19,971 bases of DNA from Acidiferrobacteraceae bacterium (GCA_027343725.1 DAHWKH010000158.1:1-19971), one strand, 5' to 3'; counted from the stretch's first letter, positions 6,286-13,911 are shown. A program made the numbers and translations. Notes: generated from the sequence alone by a model not told the origin.

Positions 6286-8085
6286 ATGGATCAGGGCGAG
6301 GACACGAAGGAGACGATCGGCCTCCTGCGCGCGCTGGTCCGCGAACCCGATCCGGCGCGCCTCTTTCCCGTCGCAGCCCAAGGGGCCGCGACCCTGCTGG
6401 GGGCCGACGGCGCGGGCCTGATCGTGCGCGAGGAGCCAAAGCTCCTGCGCTACCGCTTTTTTTACGGCCTGCCGGAGGCCTACCGGCATCTCGCCGCCCA
6501 CGCCTTTTCGGAGCGGCTCGGGGTCGCGGGCGCCGCCTTGAGCCGGCGTGAGGCGGTGTTCGTAGCCGATTACGCCCACAGCCCCTACGCGCTCCCCGAA
6601 TACGTCCAAACCGGCCTGAGCGCAAGCCTCTGCCTGCCGGTCGCGGCCGCCGGCGCAACGCTTGGAGTGCTCGCGATTTCCTGGTTCGGCACGACCCCCC
6701 AGGCCCCGAGCCCGGCCCAATCCGAGATCCTCGCGATCGTGAGCGACCTCGTGGGCGCGGCCTTGCATCGCGCCCAGATCGAGCAACGCTTGCGCGATCT
6801 GGCCATGCACGACCCCTTGACGGGTACCGCCAATCGCAGCCTGTTCTTCGACCGTTTGACCCACGCCCTCGCGGGCAGCGCACGCCGCGAGCGCCTCACC
6901 GCGGTCGTGGTCCTGGACATCGATCGCTTCAAATTCGTGAATGATGCGTTCGGGCACGCCTCGGGGGACGCCTTGTTAAGGTCCGTGGCCGAGCGCTTGC
7001 AGGCCACCGTGCGCGTCGGGGATACGGTAGCGCGCCTCGGAGGGGACGAGTTCGCCCTCATCCTCGAGGACATCCGTTGCTACCAGGAAATCGAGACTAT
7101 CGTCGAACGCATGCGGCAGGCCGTGCGCAGGCGTTGGGGCGGCACCAAGACCCCGGTGACCGTCAGCGCGAGCCTTGGCATCACGGTCTATCCGCTCGAC
7201 GACGGCCGCGCCGAGGAGCTTTTGCGCAACGCCGATCTCGCGATGTACGAGGCCAAACGCAAAGGCGGCGACCGGGCGCTCTTTTACAGTGACAGCGAGG
7301 CACTCGCGCGTAGCCACAAGGGCAACCAGTTACTCGCATTCCGCAGCGGGCTCGCGCACGGCGAGATGGTGTTGCACTTCCAGCCGATCGTGGAACTCGC
7401 GAGCGACCGGACAGTCGCCGTCGAAGCGCTCCTGCGCTGGCGCCACCCCACCCGCGGGCTTTTGACCCCCGAGGAGTTCCGGCGCGTGCTCGATCTGCCC
7501 TACAACAGCCTGAAGGCCGACCACTGGATCATCGCCGAGGCGGCGGGGGTGCTCGGACGCTGGCAAGCCGAGGGCCGTTTGGTGCGGTTGCACGTCAACC
7601 TCTCGTCGGCGTCCCTGGAAAGCCCGGAATTCTGTGACGGCCTGCTGGCCACGCTCGGAAACGCCCCACGCCCCGTCGACCCCCGCTCCCTGAACCTTGA
7701 ATGGAGTGAGGACGGCGTGAGCCGCGAGGTCGAGTCGGCGCGCCGCCTGATCGCCGCCTGCCATGCGCACGGGATCGCGGCGACACTCGACCACTTCGGC
7801 ACCGGGCCCGCCTCCCTGCAACACCTGAGCGCCCTGTCCCTGGACGCCATCAAGATCGACCAGCGGCTTGTCGCCGAACTCCCCGCGCACGAAGACGCGC
7901 GCCGCCTCGTACGCGGCCTGATCGCGGCCGCGCGCGCCATGGGCTTGACGGTCATGGCCGAAGGCATCACCTCGATCGCCCAAAAGACCCTGCTTGCCGA
8001 ACTCGGTTGCACCTACGGCCAGGGGCCTCTCTTTGCCGAGCCCTGCCCCGAGACCGCCCTCTGGGGACCGGCGAGTGCGCCCTAA
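6286..8085 (+). CDS. GAF-GGDEF-EAL cyclic-di-GMP signalling protein with degraded EAL domain
   Basis: A 599-residue soluble protein. A GAF sensor domain (about 15-165) is followed by a diguanylate cyclase domain starting at HDPLTGTANRSLFFDRL. GGDEF is intact at 252-256, and an RxxD inhibitory site lies five residues upstream (243-246). The EAL domain begins near 365 with an intact EALLRW (380-385). Several expected catalytic residues differ: the DDFG motif reads DHFG (502-505), and the second Glu of the AEGVE motif is Thr (AEGIT, Thr562). Cyclase activity is therefore likely, while phosphodiesterase activity is doubtful. The ATG at 6286 has GGGAGG 12 bases upstream. There are no membrane segments. 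The gene ends in a 4-base convergent overlap with the DsrE-like gene. Confidence 0.93.
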   Translation: MDQGEDTKETIGLLRALVREPDPARLFPVAAQGAATLLGADGAGLIVREEPKLLRYRFFYGLPEAYRHLAAHAFSERLGVAGAALSRREAVFVADYAHSPYALPEYVQTGLSASLCLPVAAAGATLGVLAISWFGTTPQAPSPAQSEILAIVSDLVGAALHRAQIEQRLRDLAMHDPLTGTANRSLFFDRLTHALAGSARRERLTAVVVLDIDRFKFVNDAFGHASGDALLRSVAERLQATVRVGDTVARLGGDEFALILEDIRCYQEIETIVERMRQAVRRRWGGTKTPVTVSASLGITVYPLDDGRAEELLRNADLAMYEAKRKGGDRALFYSDSEALARSHKGNQLLAFRSGLAHGEMVLHFQPIVELASDRTVAVEALLRWRHPTRGLLTPEEFRRVLDLPYNSLKADHWIIAEAAGVLGRWQAEGRLVRLHVNLSSASLESPEFCDGLLATLGNAPRPVDPRSLNLEWSEDGVSREVESARRLIAACHAHGIAATLDHFGTGPASLQHLSALSLDAIKIDQRLVAELPAHEDARRLVRGLIAAARAMGLTVMAEGITSIAQKTLLAELGCTYGQGPLFAEPCPETALWGPASAP

Positions 8086-8567
8086 GGCTTCAGGAAGTCA
8101 AAACCGTGCTGCTCGAGCTGCATGATGCGCACCACGCCGCCCGGGACGACGTAGGCCTGGGGCACGAGGCGCGGCAGGTGGCCGGTATGGGCCTTGATGC
8201 CGAGCATCGTCTGATGGCAGGCATCGAACTCGACGCCCTGGGCGTTCAAGCTCTGGATGGTGACGGCCTCGGGGCTGTGGGCAAAGAGCATCTTGAGGCC
8301 CGGGCCGTAGGCCACGATCACCACCTGCACGCGGCTCGATCCGAAGAAGTTCATGACGTTCGCGGCATTGGAGAGCGCGAGCGCCCAGCGTTTCGGGTTG
8401 TCCTGGCTCACCTGCATCACGAGATGCTCGTGGGCGAACGGGTGGGGGTGGGCATAACGCGGTTTCTGGAAGTCGTAATGGGTGAAGAGCGACCAATGGG
8501 CGGCGTAGGCCGCCTGGGCCGCGAGACCCAAAAACAGCGCCAGGGCAGTCGACTGTATCGCTTTCAT
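8082..8567 (-). CDS. Secreted DsrE/DsrF-like protein, His-rich
   Basis: A 161-residue protein with a clear signal peptide (cut after AQAAYA, residue 22), so the mature protein is periplasmic. The body resembles the DsrE/DsrF-like fold: HLVMQVSQDNPKRWALALSNAANV, then VQVVIVAYGPGLKML, then LNAQGVEFDACHQTM with a single Cys117 where DsrE-like proteins often carry their conserved cysteine. Near the mature N-terminus is a His-rich stretch (His at 24, 30, 40, 42, 46 and 48) that could bind a metal. CGGAGG sits just before the ATG at 8567. It lies 71 bases downstream of the Old Yellow Enzyme gene on the same strand. DsrE relatives take part in sulfur relay, but the role of secreted members is not established, so no precise function is claimed. 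Confidence 0.75.
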   Translation of the reverse strand: MKAIQSTALALFLGLAAQAAYAAHWSLFTHYDFQKPRYAHPHPFAHEHLVMQVSQDNPKRWALALSNAANVMNFFGSSRVQVVIVAYGPGLKMLFAHSPEAVTIQSLNAQGVEFDACHQTMLGIKAHTGHLPRLVPQAYVVPGGVVRIMQLEQHGFDFLKP

Positions 8568-8601
8568 GGTACCTCCGGACTCTGCGGCCTGGGTCTGTCA
8601 C

Positions 8602-8627
8602 GCGGGGCGCGCCTATCCGCGCCCCGC
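8602..8627 (-). terminator. GC-rich hairpin between the OYE and DsrE-like genes
   Basis: A perfect 10-base stem (GCGGGGCGCG pairing with CGCGCCCCGC) with a 6-base loop lies 11 bases after the Old Yellow Enzyme stop on the minus strand. There is no T-run after it, so it is not a standard intrinsic terminator. It could be a weak or Rho-assisted terminator, or an RNA stem that lowers expression of the DsrE-like gene or protects the upstream message. Confidence 0.35.
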
Positions 8628-8638
8628 CCGCCCATCCG

Positions 8639-9760
8639 TCAGGCCATGAACGGATAGTCGGTGTAACCCCGGGCATCGCCCCCGTAGAAGGTCGTCGGAT
8701 CCGGGTCGTTGAGGCGCGCGGCGCGACGCAAGCGCTCGGGGAGATCGGGGTTTGCCAAGAACAATCGCCCGAAGGATATGAGGTCCGCAAGACCTCCGCG
8801 CACCGTCTCTTGCGCGCGCGCTCCGTCGTACTCGCCGTTCAGCATCAGCCGGCCGTTGTAGAGCGCACGAAACGCGCTCGCCGGAATCGGGTGCGCGCCA
8901 TGGCGGATATCGGCGGCGAGTGCCGTGACGATGTGCAGATAGGCGAGATCGTAACGGTTCAGGGCCGTGATCATGGCCCCGAATGTCGCCTGGGGGTCGC
9001 TGTCGCTCATATCGTTCATGGTGCCATTCGGCGACAAACGCAGGCCCACGCGCTGGGCGGGCCACACCGTAAGCACCGCCTCCAGGACCTCGAGCGGGAA
9101 ACGCATGCGGTTCTCGATCGCGCCCCCGTAGGCATCCGTGCGCCGGTTGGTGCCGTCGCGCAGGAACTGATCGAGGAGATAACCGTTGGCGTTATGGATC
9201 TCGACGCCGTCGAATCCCGCGGCCCGGGCGTTCTCCGCGCCCCGGCGATACTGCTCGCGGATCGCCGGCAGTTCCGCAAGCGTAAGCGCGCGTGGCGTAA
9301 CGAAATCCTGCGGCCCCTGATAGGTGACCGCTTGTCCCGCCGGGCGCACGGCACTCGGCGCGACCGGCAGCTGTCCATCCGGTTGTAACGACGGGTGCGA
9401 GATCCGCCCGACGTGCCAGAGTTGCAAGAACACTCGTCCGCCCCGCTCGTGCACCGCCTCGGTCACGCGCCGCCAACCGGCGACCTGTTCGTCGGAGTAG
9501 ATGCCGGGCGTGTCCGGGTAGCCGAGCCCCTCGGGGGCGACCTGCGTCGCCTCGGTGATAATGAGACCGGCGGAGGCGCGCTGGCGGTAGTACTCGACGT
9601 TCAACGCCTGGGGCACGAAACCCGGGCCTGCGCGATTGCGCGTGAGCGGCGCCATCACCACACGGTTTGGCAATGTGAGGTCACCAAACGTCAGCGGCGA
9701 AAAAAGGTCCGCCTCCTGCGGCGTCCCGGTGGCGGATCTCTCGGATGCGGGCTGTGTCAT
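8639..9760 (-). CDS. Old Yellow Enzyme family NADH:flavin oxidoreductase (alkene reductase)
   Basis: A 373-residue FMN-dependent ene-reductase of the NemA/OYE class, a TIM-barrel enzyme that reduces activated C=C bonds with NAD(P)H. Visible family features: LPNRVVMAPLTRNRA (30-44), ASAGLIITEATQV, the substrate/flavin motif HNANGYLLDQFL with His189, Asn192 and Tyr194, TNRRTDAYGGAIENRMRFPLEV, and the C-terminal phosphate-binding SFGRLFLANPDLPERL. Length and motifs match N-ethylmaleimide reductase, so roles in electrophile or nitro-compound detoxification are plausible. The ATG at 9760 has GGGAGAG upstream. It lies 91 bases after the BamE-like gene and ahead of the DsrE-like gene. Confidence 0.93.
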   Translation of the reverse strand: MTQPASERSATGTPQEADLFSPLTFGDLTLPNRVVMAPLTRNRAGPGFVPQALNVEYYRQRASAGLIITEATQVAPEGLGYPDTPGIYSDEQVAGWRRVTEAVHERGGRVFLQLWHVGRISHPSLQPDGQLPVAPSAVRPAGQAVTYQGPQDFVTPRALTLAELPAIREQYRRGAENARAAGFDGVEIHNANGYLLDQFLRDGTNRRTDAYGGAIENRMRFPLEVLEAVLTVWPAQRVGLRLSPNGTMNDMSDSDPQATFGAMITALNRYDLAYLHIVTALAADIRHGAHPIPASAFRALYNGRLMLNGEYDGARAQETVRGGLADLISFGRLFLANPDLPERLRRAARLNDPDPTTFYGGDARGYTDYPFMA

Positions 9761-9851
9761 AGGACTCTCCCGGTCATGGGCAATGGGCCAACAATGGGGT
9801 CGCAGAGAGACTAATGCAAGACGCCCGCCGCGCCCACCCGCTCAAGGTCCC

Positions 9852-10289
9852 TTACCACCCGCTCCCGAAAGAGGGTTGCTGCCATTCCAGGACCCGCCGG
9901 TCACTCCCGAACGCCACCGAGCCGCTCCCGAGACCCCGTCTGTGGTAGTACCAAACCGGGCCTTGGCCGACAACGAAGATGCGTTGCGGGCGGCCCAAGA
10001 GCGAGCGCACGGCGCGTTCACTCATGTGATGCCGCAGGCGCGCCCAGCGCTCGCGCCACGGCGCGGCCGATTGCGGCGCGGAATGCTCGGAATGCTGCCG
10101 CTTAGGGCGCGCCTGGGGCGTCGCCGGGTGCGGGGTGCGCGCCTGAAGCGCCTGCAGCCGCGCCTTCAAGGCCGCGATCTCGGCGCGCAAGGCATGACTG
10201 GAACACGCAAAGGCCGGGGGCGCGCACACCAGCACGAGAAGCAGGCCCGTGGCCCACGGTTTGCGATCGCGGATGATGACATCTCCCAT
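9852..10289 (-). CDS. Small exported protein with coiled coil and BamE/SmpA-like domain
   Basis: A 145-residue protein. A hydrophobic segment (about 12-28) ends in PAFACSS, which could be a signal-peptidase site or a poor lipobox around Cys29. A short coiled coil follows (LRAEIAALKARLQAL, 34-48), then a Pro/His-rich linker, then a C-terminal domain (about 80-141) with the SmpA/OmlA (BamE-like) pattern: HMSERAVRSLLGRPQRI, a VWYYH core and SVAFGSDRRVLEWQQP. Such domains usually act in envelope protein complexes; the specific function is unknown. The ATG at 10289 has GAGAGG 10 bases upstream. The frame stays open back to 10490, but that part crosses the terminator at 10360-10386 and is not expected to be coding. 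A TATCAT -10-like match (minus strand, 10320-10325) lies upstream without a clear -35. Confidence 0.75.
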   Translation of the reverse strand: MGDVIIRDRKPWATGLLLVLVCAPPAFACSSHALRAEIAALKARLQALQARTPHPATPQARPKRQHSEHSAPQSAAPWRERWARLRHHMSERAVRSLLGRPQRIFVVGQGPVWYYHRRGLGSGSVAFGSDRRVLEWQQPSFGSGW

Positions 10290-10359
10290 GACTGTCGGTC
10301 CTCTCAATCCCTCGTGACCATGATAACCGGCCCCCACGGCGCACGCAGTGCCCGATCTC

Positions 10360-10386
10360 AAAAAAAAGAGGGGGCAAGGCCCCCTC
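10360..10386 (-). terminator. Rho-independent terminator of the norB unit
   Basis: On the minus strand, an 8-base perfect stem GAGGGGGC / GCCCCCTC with a 3-base loop is followed directly by eight T residues (A8 at 10360-10367 on the plus strand). It lies 21 bases after the stop of the small gene downstream of norB. It is a textbook intrinsic terminator and closes the norB transcription unit. Confidence 0.93.
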
Positions 10387-10407
10387 CAACTCGGCTGAAG
10401 ACACCGG

Positions 10408-10815
10408 TTACAGCAGCATGTGATCCCCCCGATACCGGCAGGCGCCGGGGAAGTCGGCCGCGTCCGCGCCGTGGCCGCCCTGCGCCTCACACCGGATGCC
10501 GCCGTCGTGACCGGCGATACTCAGACGCGCGCCCCTCACGCTTGCCGGGACGCGCCCACCCGCGGGGATCCGCACGCGCACGATGCAACGGCCGGCGCGC
10601 GCGATCATGTCGGCGGTCAGGCCGTCGCGGGACACCGGGGTGCCGTCGCAGGAGCGGCCGGCGCGCGTCAAGGCGAGGCGCGCGACACCGAGGGCCGCGC
10701 GGGTTTCGGTGCGCGCCGCGCGGGCGTTGTCCGCCGGTATGATGACCGACATGCCGACCGAGACGAGGGTCACGCCGGCCAGGGCCACGAGACCGATTCC
10801 GAGTGCGGATTTCAT
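10408..10815 (-). CDS. Membrane-anchored small protein coupled to norB, function unknown
   Basis: I do not recognise this 135-residue protein. It has one N-terminal hydrophobic segment (about 4-26), after which the rest would be extracytoplasmic. That part contains four cysteines (56, 77, 109 and 126), enough for two disulfides, and is rich in Ala, Arg and Gly. A prepilin signature is absent. The ATG at 10815 overlaps the norB stop as ATGA, and GAGGAGG lies 5 bases upstream inside norB, so translation is coupled. A strong terminator follows 21 bases after its stop, so it can only be expressed with norB unless it has an internal promoter. This suggests an accessory role for the NO reductase, such as assembly, stability or protection (inference from position only). 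The frame is open far upstream inside norB, but that part is a shadow. Confidence 0.75.
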   Translation of the reverse strand: MKSALGIGLVALAGVTLVSVGMSVIIPADNARAARTETRAALGVARLALTRAGRSCDGTPVSRDGLTADMIARAGRCIVRVRIPAGGRVPASVRGARLSIAGHDGGIRCEAQGGHGADAADFPGACRYRGDHMLL

Positions 10816-13127
10816 AGCGACCTCCTCGGCGCGCGCGCAAGGCCTGCGCCGCCCGCCACTGTCGATTGACGGCCCCAGAGGACCTTCACTTTGAGGATGA
10901 TGTCCCAGGCGAGGAGCAAGGCCCCCGCCGAGAACACGATGTCTCCCGGCATCCGCAACCATTGATAGGTGGTGGTCGTCTTGTAGAAGCTCAGGCTGCG
11001 CGCGTAGGCGTAGCCATGCTCGTAGACGGCCGCCAGTTGCCGGAAGCCGATCGGCCAGAAGTTCAACACCAGCCACAGCGCCATACCGGCGTTGAACAAC
11101 CAAAACGCCGTCGTGCCGAGGCTTTCGTTCCACTCCTGATCGCCGTTGATGTAGCGCAGCGAGAAGTAGATGAGCCCTATGGCGATGAGACCGAAGGCCC
11201 CGAACAAGGCCGTGTGCGCGTGCGCAAGCGTCAGGAAGGTGCCGTGCTCGTAATAGTTCACGAGCGGCGCGTTGATCAAACCGCCCCCGAAGACGCCCGC
11301 CCCCACGAAGTTCCAAAACGCCGAGCCGATGACGTATTTGTAGGCCAAGGCGTGCGGGAAGTCCTTTTGGCTGCGGATGAGATCGCGCTGTTCGATCAAG
11401 GCCTCGATCACGAGCAGCACCAGGGGCAGCACCTCGATGTAGGAGAACAGGCTGCCGACCGAGAGCCACATTCCGGGATCGCCGACCCAGTACATGTGAT
11501 GGCCGATGCCGTCATCGCCGCCGAGAAACACGAGGATGGTCTCGAACAGGATGGCGATGAGCGTCGTCCTGCGGGACACGAGGCCAAGCGCCATGAGGAA
11601 GTAGCCGGTCACGGCCACCACGAACAGCTCGAAGGCCTGCTCCACCCACAAGTGCACCACCCACCAGCGCCAGAAGTCGGTGATGGTGAAGGAGCTTGCG
11701 ATCGAGGTGACGGGGATCATGCCGAACACGTAGAGCAATGCGATATTCACGGTGCTGTAGAAAAGAATGTGTTCGACGCTCAAGAATCCCTTGCGCGCCT
11801 TCAAGGCCGGCCACATGGCCCGTCCCACGAGCACGCTCCAGAAGCTGAGCCCGGCGAAGAGCGCGATCTGATAGGCGCGGCCGAGTTCCAGGTAGGATAG
11901 ACCCTGGTTCCCGAACCAGAACCAGGAGCCGTGCGTGAACCAGCCCTTGATGCCCGCGTAATCGCCGAACAAGCCGCCCACGACGATCGCGACGGTCGCG
12001 CCGTACAAAAGGTCCACGAGCCGCCCCTGGCCCTTGGGCTCGCCCCCGCCGATCAAGGGGGCGATGAAGAGACCGGCCCCGATCCACGCAAGACCGATCC
12101 ACAGGATCGGCAGCTGGATGTGCACGCTGCGCAGGAACGCGAACGGCAGTACCCGGTCGAGCGAGAGGCCGTAGAAGTTCGAGCGCTCGGCGTAGTCATG
12201 CGCCATGAGCGTGCCGGCTGCGATCTGCACCAAAAACAAAGCAGCGACCGTCACGAAATACTTGCCGGTCTTGCGCTGGCTCTCAGTGAGCGCCGGAAAG
12301 CCCTGGATCAAGGTTTCGCGGGGGGCGCGATCCTCGGTATGAATGTACCGATAGAAGAGATAGATCACGGCCCCGGTTGCGAACATCACCCAGGCAAAGG
12401 ATATCCAGGTCCAGATGAAGGTCGGGACCGTCGGGCTATTGCCCTCGGTGGGCGCATAGGGCCAATTGTTGGTGTACGAGAACGTCTGCCCCGGGCGTCT
12501 TGCGATCGTGGTCATCGCGCTGTAGATGAGAAAATCCGCGAGGTGGCGCGCCTTCGTGCGATCGAACCCTCCGGGCTTCGTCCAGCCGTGCGCGAAGTGG
12601 TTATGAAGGAGCTCACTCATCGCCCGCGCGCGCACCAAGTGCAGCGCCTGGCTCAGCGCCCGCGGCAACACGACGTGCGCCTTTTGCAAGGGCAGACCCT
12701 GGAGGTCTTTGCGCATGAGGGACCGGACGTCGAACCGGTGTCCGGGCGTCAGGGAGGCCAAAGCGCTCCCATACCGCGATTGCGCCAGGGTCTGCTCGGT
12801 GTTCCGGCCCAAGGCGTGCAGAAACTCCGCCGTGTAATCCTCCCCGAAATACGAGCCCATGCCGTAGATGCTGCCGTAGTCCATGAGGTCGGCCTCTTGG
12901 AATGCGGCCTTGCCCGCGACGATATCCTGGCGCGTCATCACGACACGTCCCTCGCGGGTCAGAAATTGGCCCGGCAAGGGCGGCGCCTGGCTGTAGGTGA
13001 CGAATGTCCCATAGATGAGGATGCCGACGGTCACGACGAGCGTCAGCAATAATGCGATTTTGAGATTGCGGACGATGACGTCGGGCGTCCCGTCAGCACC
13101 TCCCGATATGGCCTGTGAAGCCCTCAT
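10812..13127 (-). CDS. norB: Quinol-dependent nitric oxide reductase (qNor, NorB/NorZ)
   Basis: This 771-residue single-subunit reductase turns 2 NO into N2O with electrons from quinol, at the cytoplasmic membrane. The first helix (about 20-42) is followed by an external domain of about 190 residues with no CXXCH, as expected for qNor rather than cNor. Heme-copper-oxidase-like helices start near 233. Expected ligands are visible: His336 (SVHIQLP) and His638 for low-spin heme b, His636 for heme b3 (LAHAHTALFG), and His492, His543 and His544 for the FeB site (VVHLWVEQ and IGHHMYWVG), with Glu496 and Glu565 retained. The ATG at 13127 has AGGGGG upstream. With no nitrite reductase or N2O reductase genes in view, detoxification of NO is at least as likely as full denitrification. 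Confidence 0.96.
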   Translation of the reverse strand: MRASQAISGGADGTPDVIVRNLKIALLLTLVVTVGILIYGTFVTYSQAPPLPGQFLTREGRVVMTRQDIVAGKAAFQEADLMDYGSIYGMGSYFGEDYTAEFLHALGRNTEQTLAQSRYGSALASLTPGHRFDVRSLMRKDLQGLPLQKAHVVLPRALSQALHLVRARAMSELLHNHFAHGWTKPGGFDRTKARHLADFLIYSAMTTIARRPGQTFSYTNNWPYAPTEGNSPTVPTFIWTWISFAWVMFATGAVIYLFYRYIHTEDRAPRETLIQGFPALTESQRKTGKYFVTVAALFLVQIAAGTLMAHDYAERSNFYGLSLDRVLPFAFLRSVHIQLPILWIGLAWIGAGLFIAPLIGGGEPKGQGRLVDLLYGATVAIVVGGLFGDYAGIKGWFTHGSWFWFGNQGLSYLELGRAYQIALFAGLSFWSVLVGRAMWPALKARKGFLSVEHILFYSTVNIALLYVFGMIPVTSIASSFTITDFWRWWVVHLWVEQAFELFVVAVTGYFLMALGLVSRRTTLIAILFETILVFLGGDDGIGHHMYWVGDPGMWLSVGSLFSYIEVLPLVLLVIEALIEQRDLIRSQKDFPHALAYKYVIGSAFWNFVGAGVFGGGLINAPLVNYYEHGTFLTLAHAHTALFGAFGLIAIGLIYFSLRYINGDQEWNESLGTTAFWLFNAGMALWLVLNFWPIGFRQLAAVYEHGYAYARSLSFYKTTTTYQWLRMPGDIVFSAGALLLAWDIILKVKVLWGRQSTVAGGAGLARAPRRSL

Positions 13128-13152
13128 GATGCCCCCTCGAGTTGATCAGCGG

Positions 13153-13175
13153 TTCCAGGCGGCGCCAGCCTGGAA
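13153..13175 (-). promoter_or_regulatory. Hairpin at the predicted 5' end of the norB transcript
   Basis: A perfect 8-base inverted repeat (TTCCAGGC and GCCTGGAA) flanks a 7-base centre. It would start about 2 bases after the predicted transcription start and end about 25 bases before the norB start codon. It may stabilise the 5' end of the mRNA or be a second operator. The repeat is seen; the role is inferred. Confidence 0.45.
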
Positions 13176-13183
13176 TGGACGGC

Positions 13184-13189
13184 ATTATC
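13184..13189 (-). promoter_or_regulatory. Predicted -10 element of norB
   Basis: GATAAT on the minus strand matches the -10 consensus at five of six positions. It predicts a transcription start near 13177, about 50 bases before the norB ATG. No -35 hexamer is visible at the right distance, which fits an activator-dependent promoter served by the FNR-type box centred about 42 bases upstream of that start. Confidence 0.55.
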
Positions 13190-13212
13190 GGAAGGCGCGG
13201 GGTTCCCGCGAA

Positions 13213-13226
13213 TTGACCGCCGTCAA
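13213..13226. promoter_or_regulatory. FNR/DNR/NnrR-type binding site upstream of norB
   Basis: TTGAC-CGCC-GTCAA is a perfect inverted repeat with the 4-base spacer of CRP/FNR-family sites (general pattern TTGAY-N4-RTCAA). Its centre lies about 42 bases upstream of the start predicted from the GATAAT element, the class II activator position. NO-responsive members of this family (DNR, NNR, NnrR) and FNR itself commonly control nor genes. Which regulator binds cannot be told from the site. Confidence 0.7.
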
Positions 13227-13282
13227 GGTTGTTGATTTATTTACTCAGGATTAGGAATCTCCCCTTCGGCCGTCTGTCCGGC

Positions 13283-13313
13283 TTGAACGGGAGGCGTGCG
13301 CCGATGCTAAGAT
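13283..13313 (+). promoter_or_regulatory. Possible promoter of the DedA-family gene
   Basis: TTGAAC (13283-13288) and TAAGAT (13308-13313) resemble -35 and -10 hexamers, but the spacer is 19 bases, longer than ideal. The -10 is preceded by TGC, an extended -10-like feature. It would start transcription about 50 bases before the GTG start. Confidence 0.3.
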
Positions 13314-13371
13314 CGGGTCCTCGTCATCCGATCTCGCCCACGGGATCCCGACATGACACAAGAGAGGTCTC

Positions 13372-13911
13372 GTGCCGTCGTATTTTCTGTCGCTCCTGCA
13401 CGCCGCGATTCGCGAGGCGAGCCCCATCGTGCGCCAATACGGGCTCGGCGCGGTGACGGCGGCGATTTTCATCGAGAACATGGGGGGTGTTTTCATCCCA
13501 GGTGAGTCGCTCATGGTCGCTTCCGGTTTCCTCGCGGCCAAAGGCCTGTTCCCATTGTGGGCGCTGATCGCGCTCGCCATCGCGGCCGCCACGATCGGCA
13601 GCTACGTCGCCTTCGCGCTGGGGTCGCGCCTCGGGCGCGAAGGCCTTCTGCGTTGGGGCCGCCGCATCGGCCTCACGGAAGCGCGCCTCGACAAGACCCA
13701 TGCGTTTTTCGAGCGATTCGGCCCCTTGATCATTCTGGTCGGGCGTTTCATCGTCCCCTTACGTCAGCTGCAGGGTTACGTGGCGGGTACCGCGAAGATG
13801 ACACCGCGCGCCTTCGGTCTCTGGAGCCTCGTCGGGGCGATCTTGTGGGTGATCGTCTGGGGCGGCGGCGCCTACTGGTTCGCAGGCGACCTGCTGCCGA
13901 AATCCCCGTAG
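13372..13911 (+). CDS. DedA-family (VTT-domain) membrane protein
   Basis: A 179-residue integral membrane protein of the DedA/SNARE-associated (VTT) superfamily. It shows the family Glu and PGE motif (Glu35; IPGES at 42-46) in a re-entrant region, then AAATIGSYVAFALGSRLGR, and the second signature GRFIVPLRQLQGYVAG (Arg125, Pro129, Arg131). These buried charged residues are essential in studied DedA proteins, some of which recycle undecaprenyl phosphate or phosphatidylethanolamine across the membrane and sustain proton motive force. The start is a GTG at 13372 with GAGAGG placed 5 bases upstream. It is divergent from norB, sharing a 244-base region, and convergent with the MFS gene. The substrate cannot be assigned. 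Confidence 0.9.
   Translation: MPSYFLSLLHAAIREASPIVRQYGLGAVTAAIFIENMGGVFIPGESLMVASGFLAAKGLFPLWALIALAIAAATIGSYVAFALGSRLGREGLLRWGRRIGLTEARLDKTHAFFERFGPLIILVGRFIVPLRQLQGYVAGTAKMTPRAFGLWSLVGAILWVIVWGGGAYWFAGDLLPKSP

Noticed and set aside
10290..10490. N-terminal extension of the BamE-like protein
   Set aside because: The frame is open, but the extension crosses a strong terminator and the neighbouring gene; the ATG at 10289 is followed directly by a signal-like segment.
11931..13052. 373-codon plus-strand open frame opposite norB
   Set aside because: Shadow of norB; the translation is Arg/Glu/His-rich with no domain pattern.
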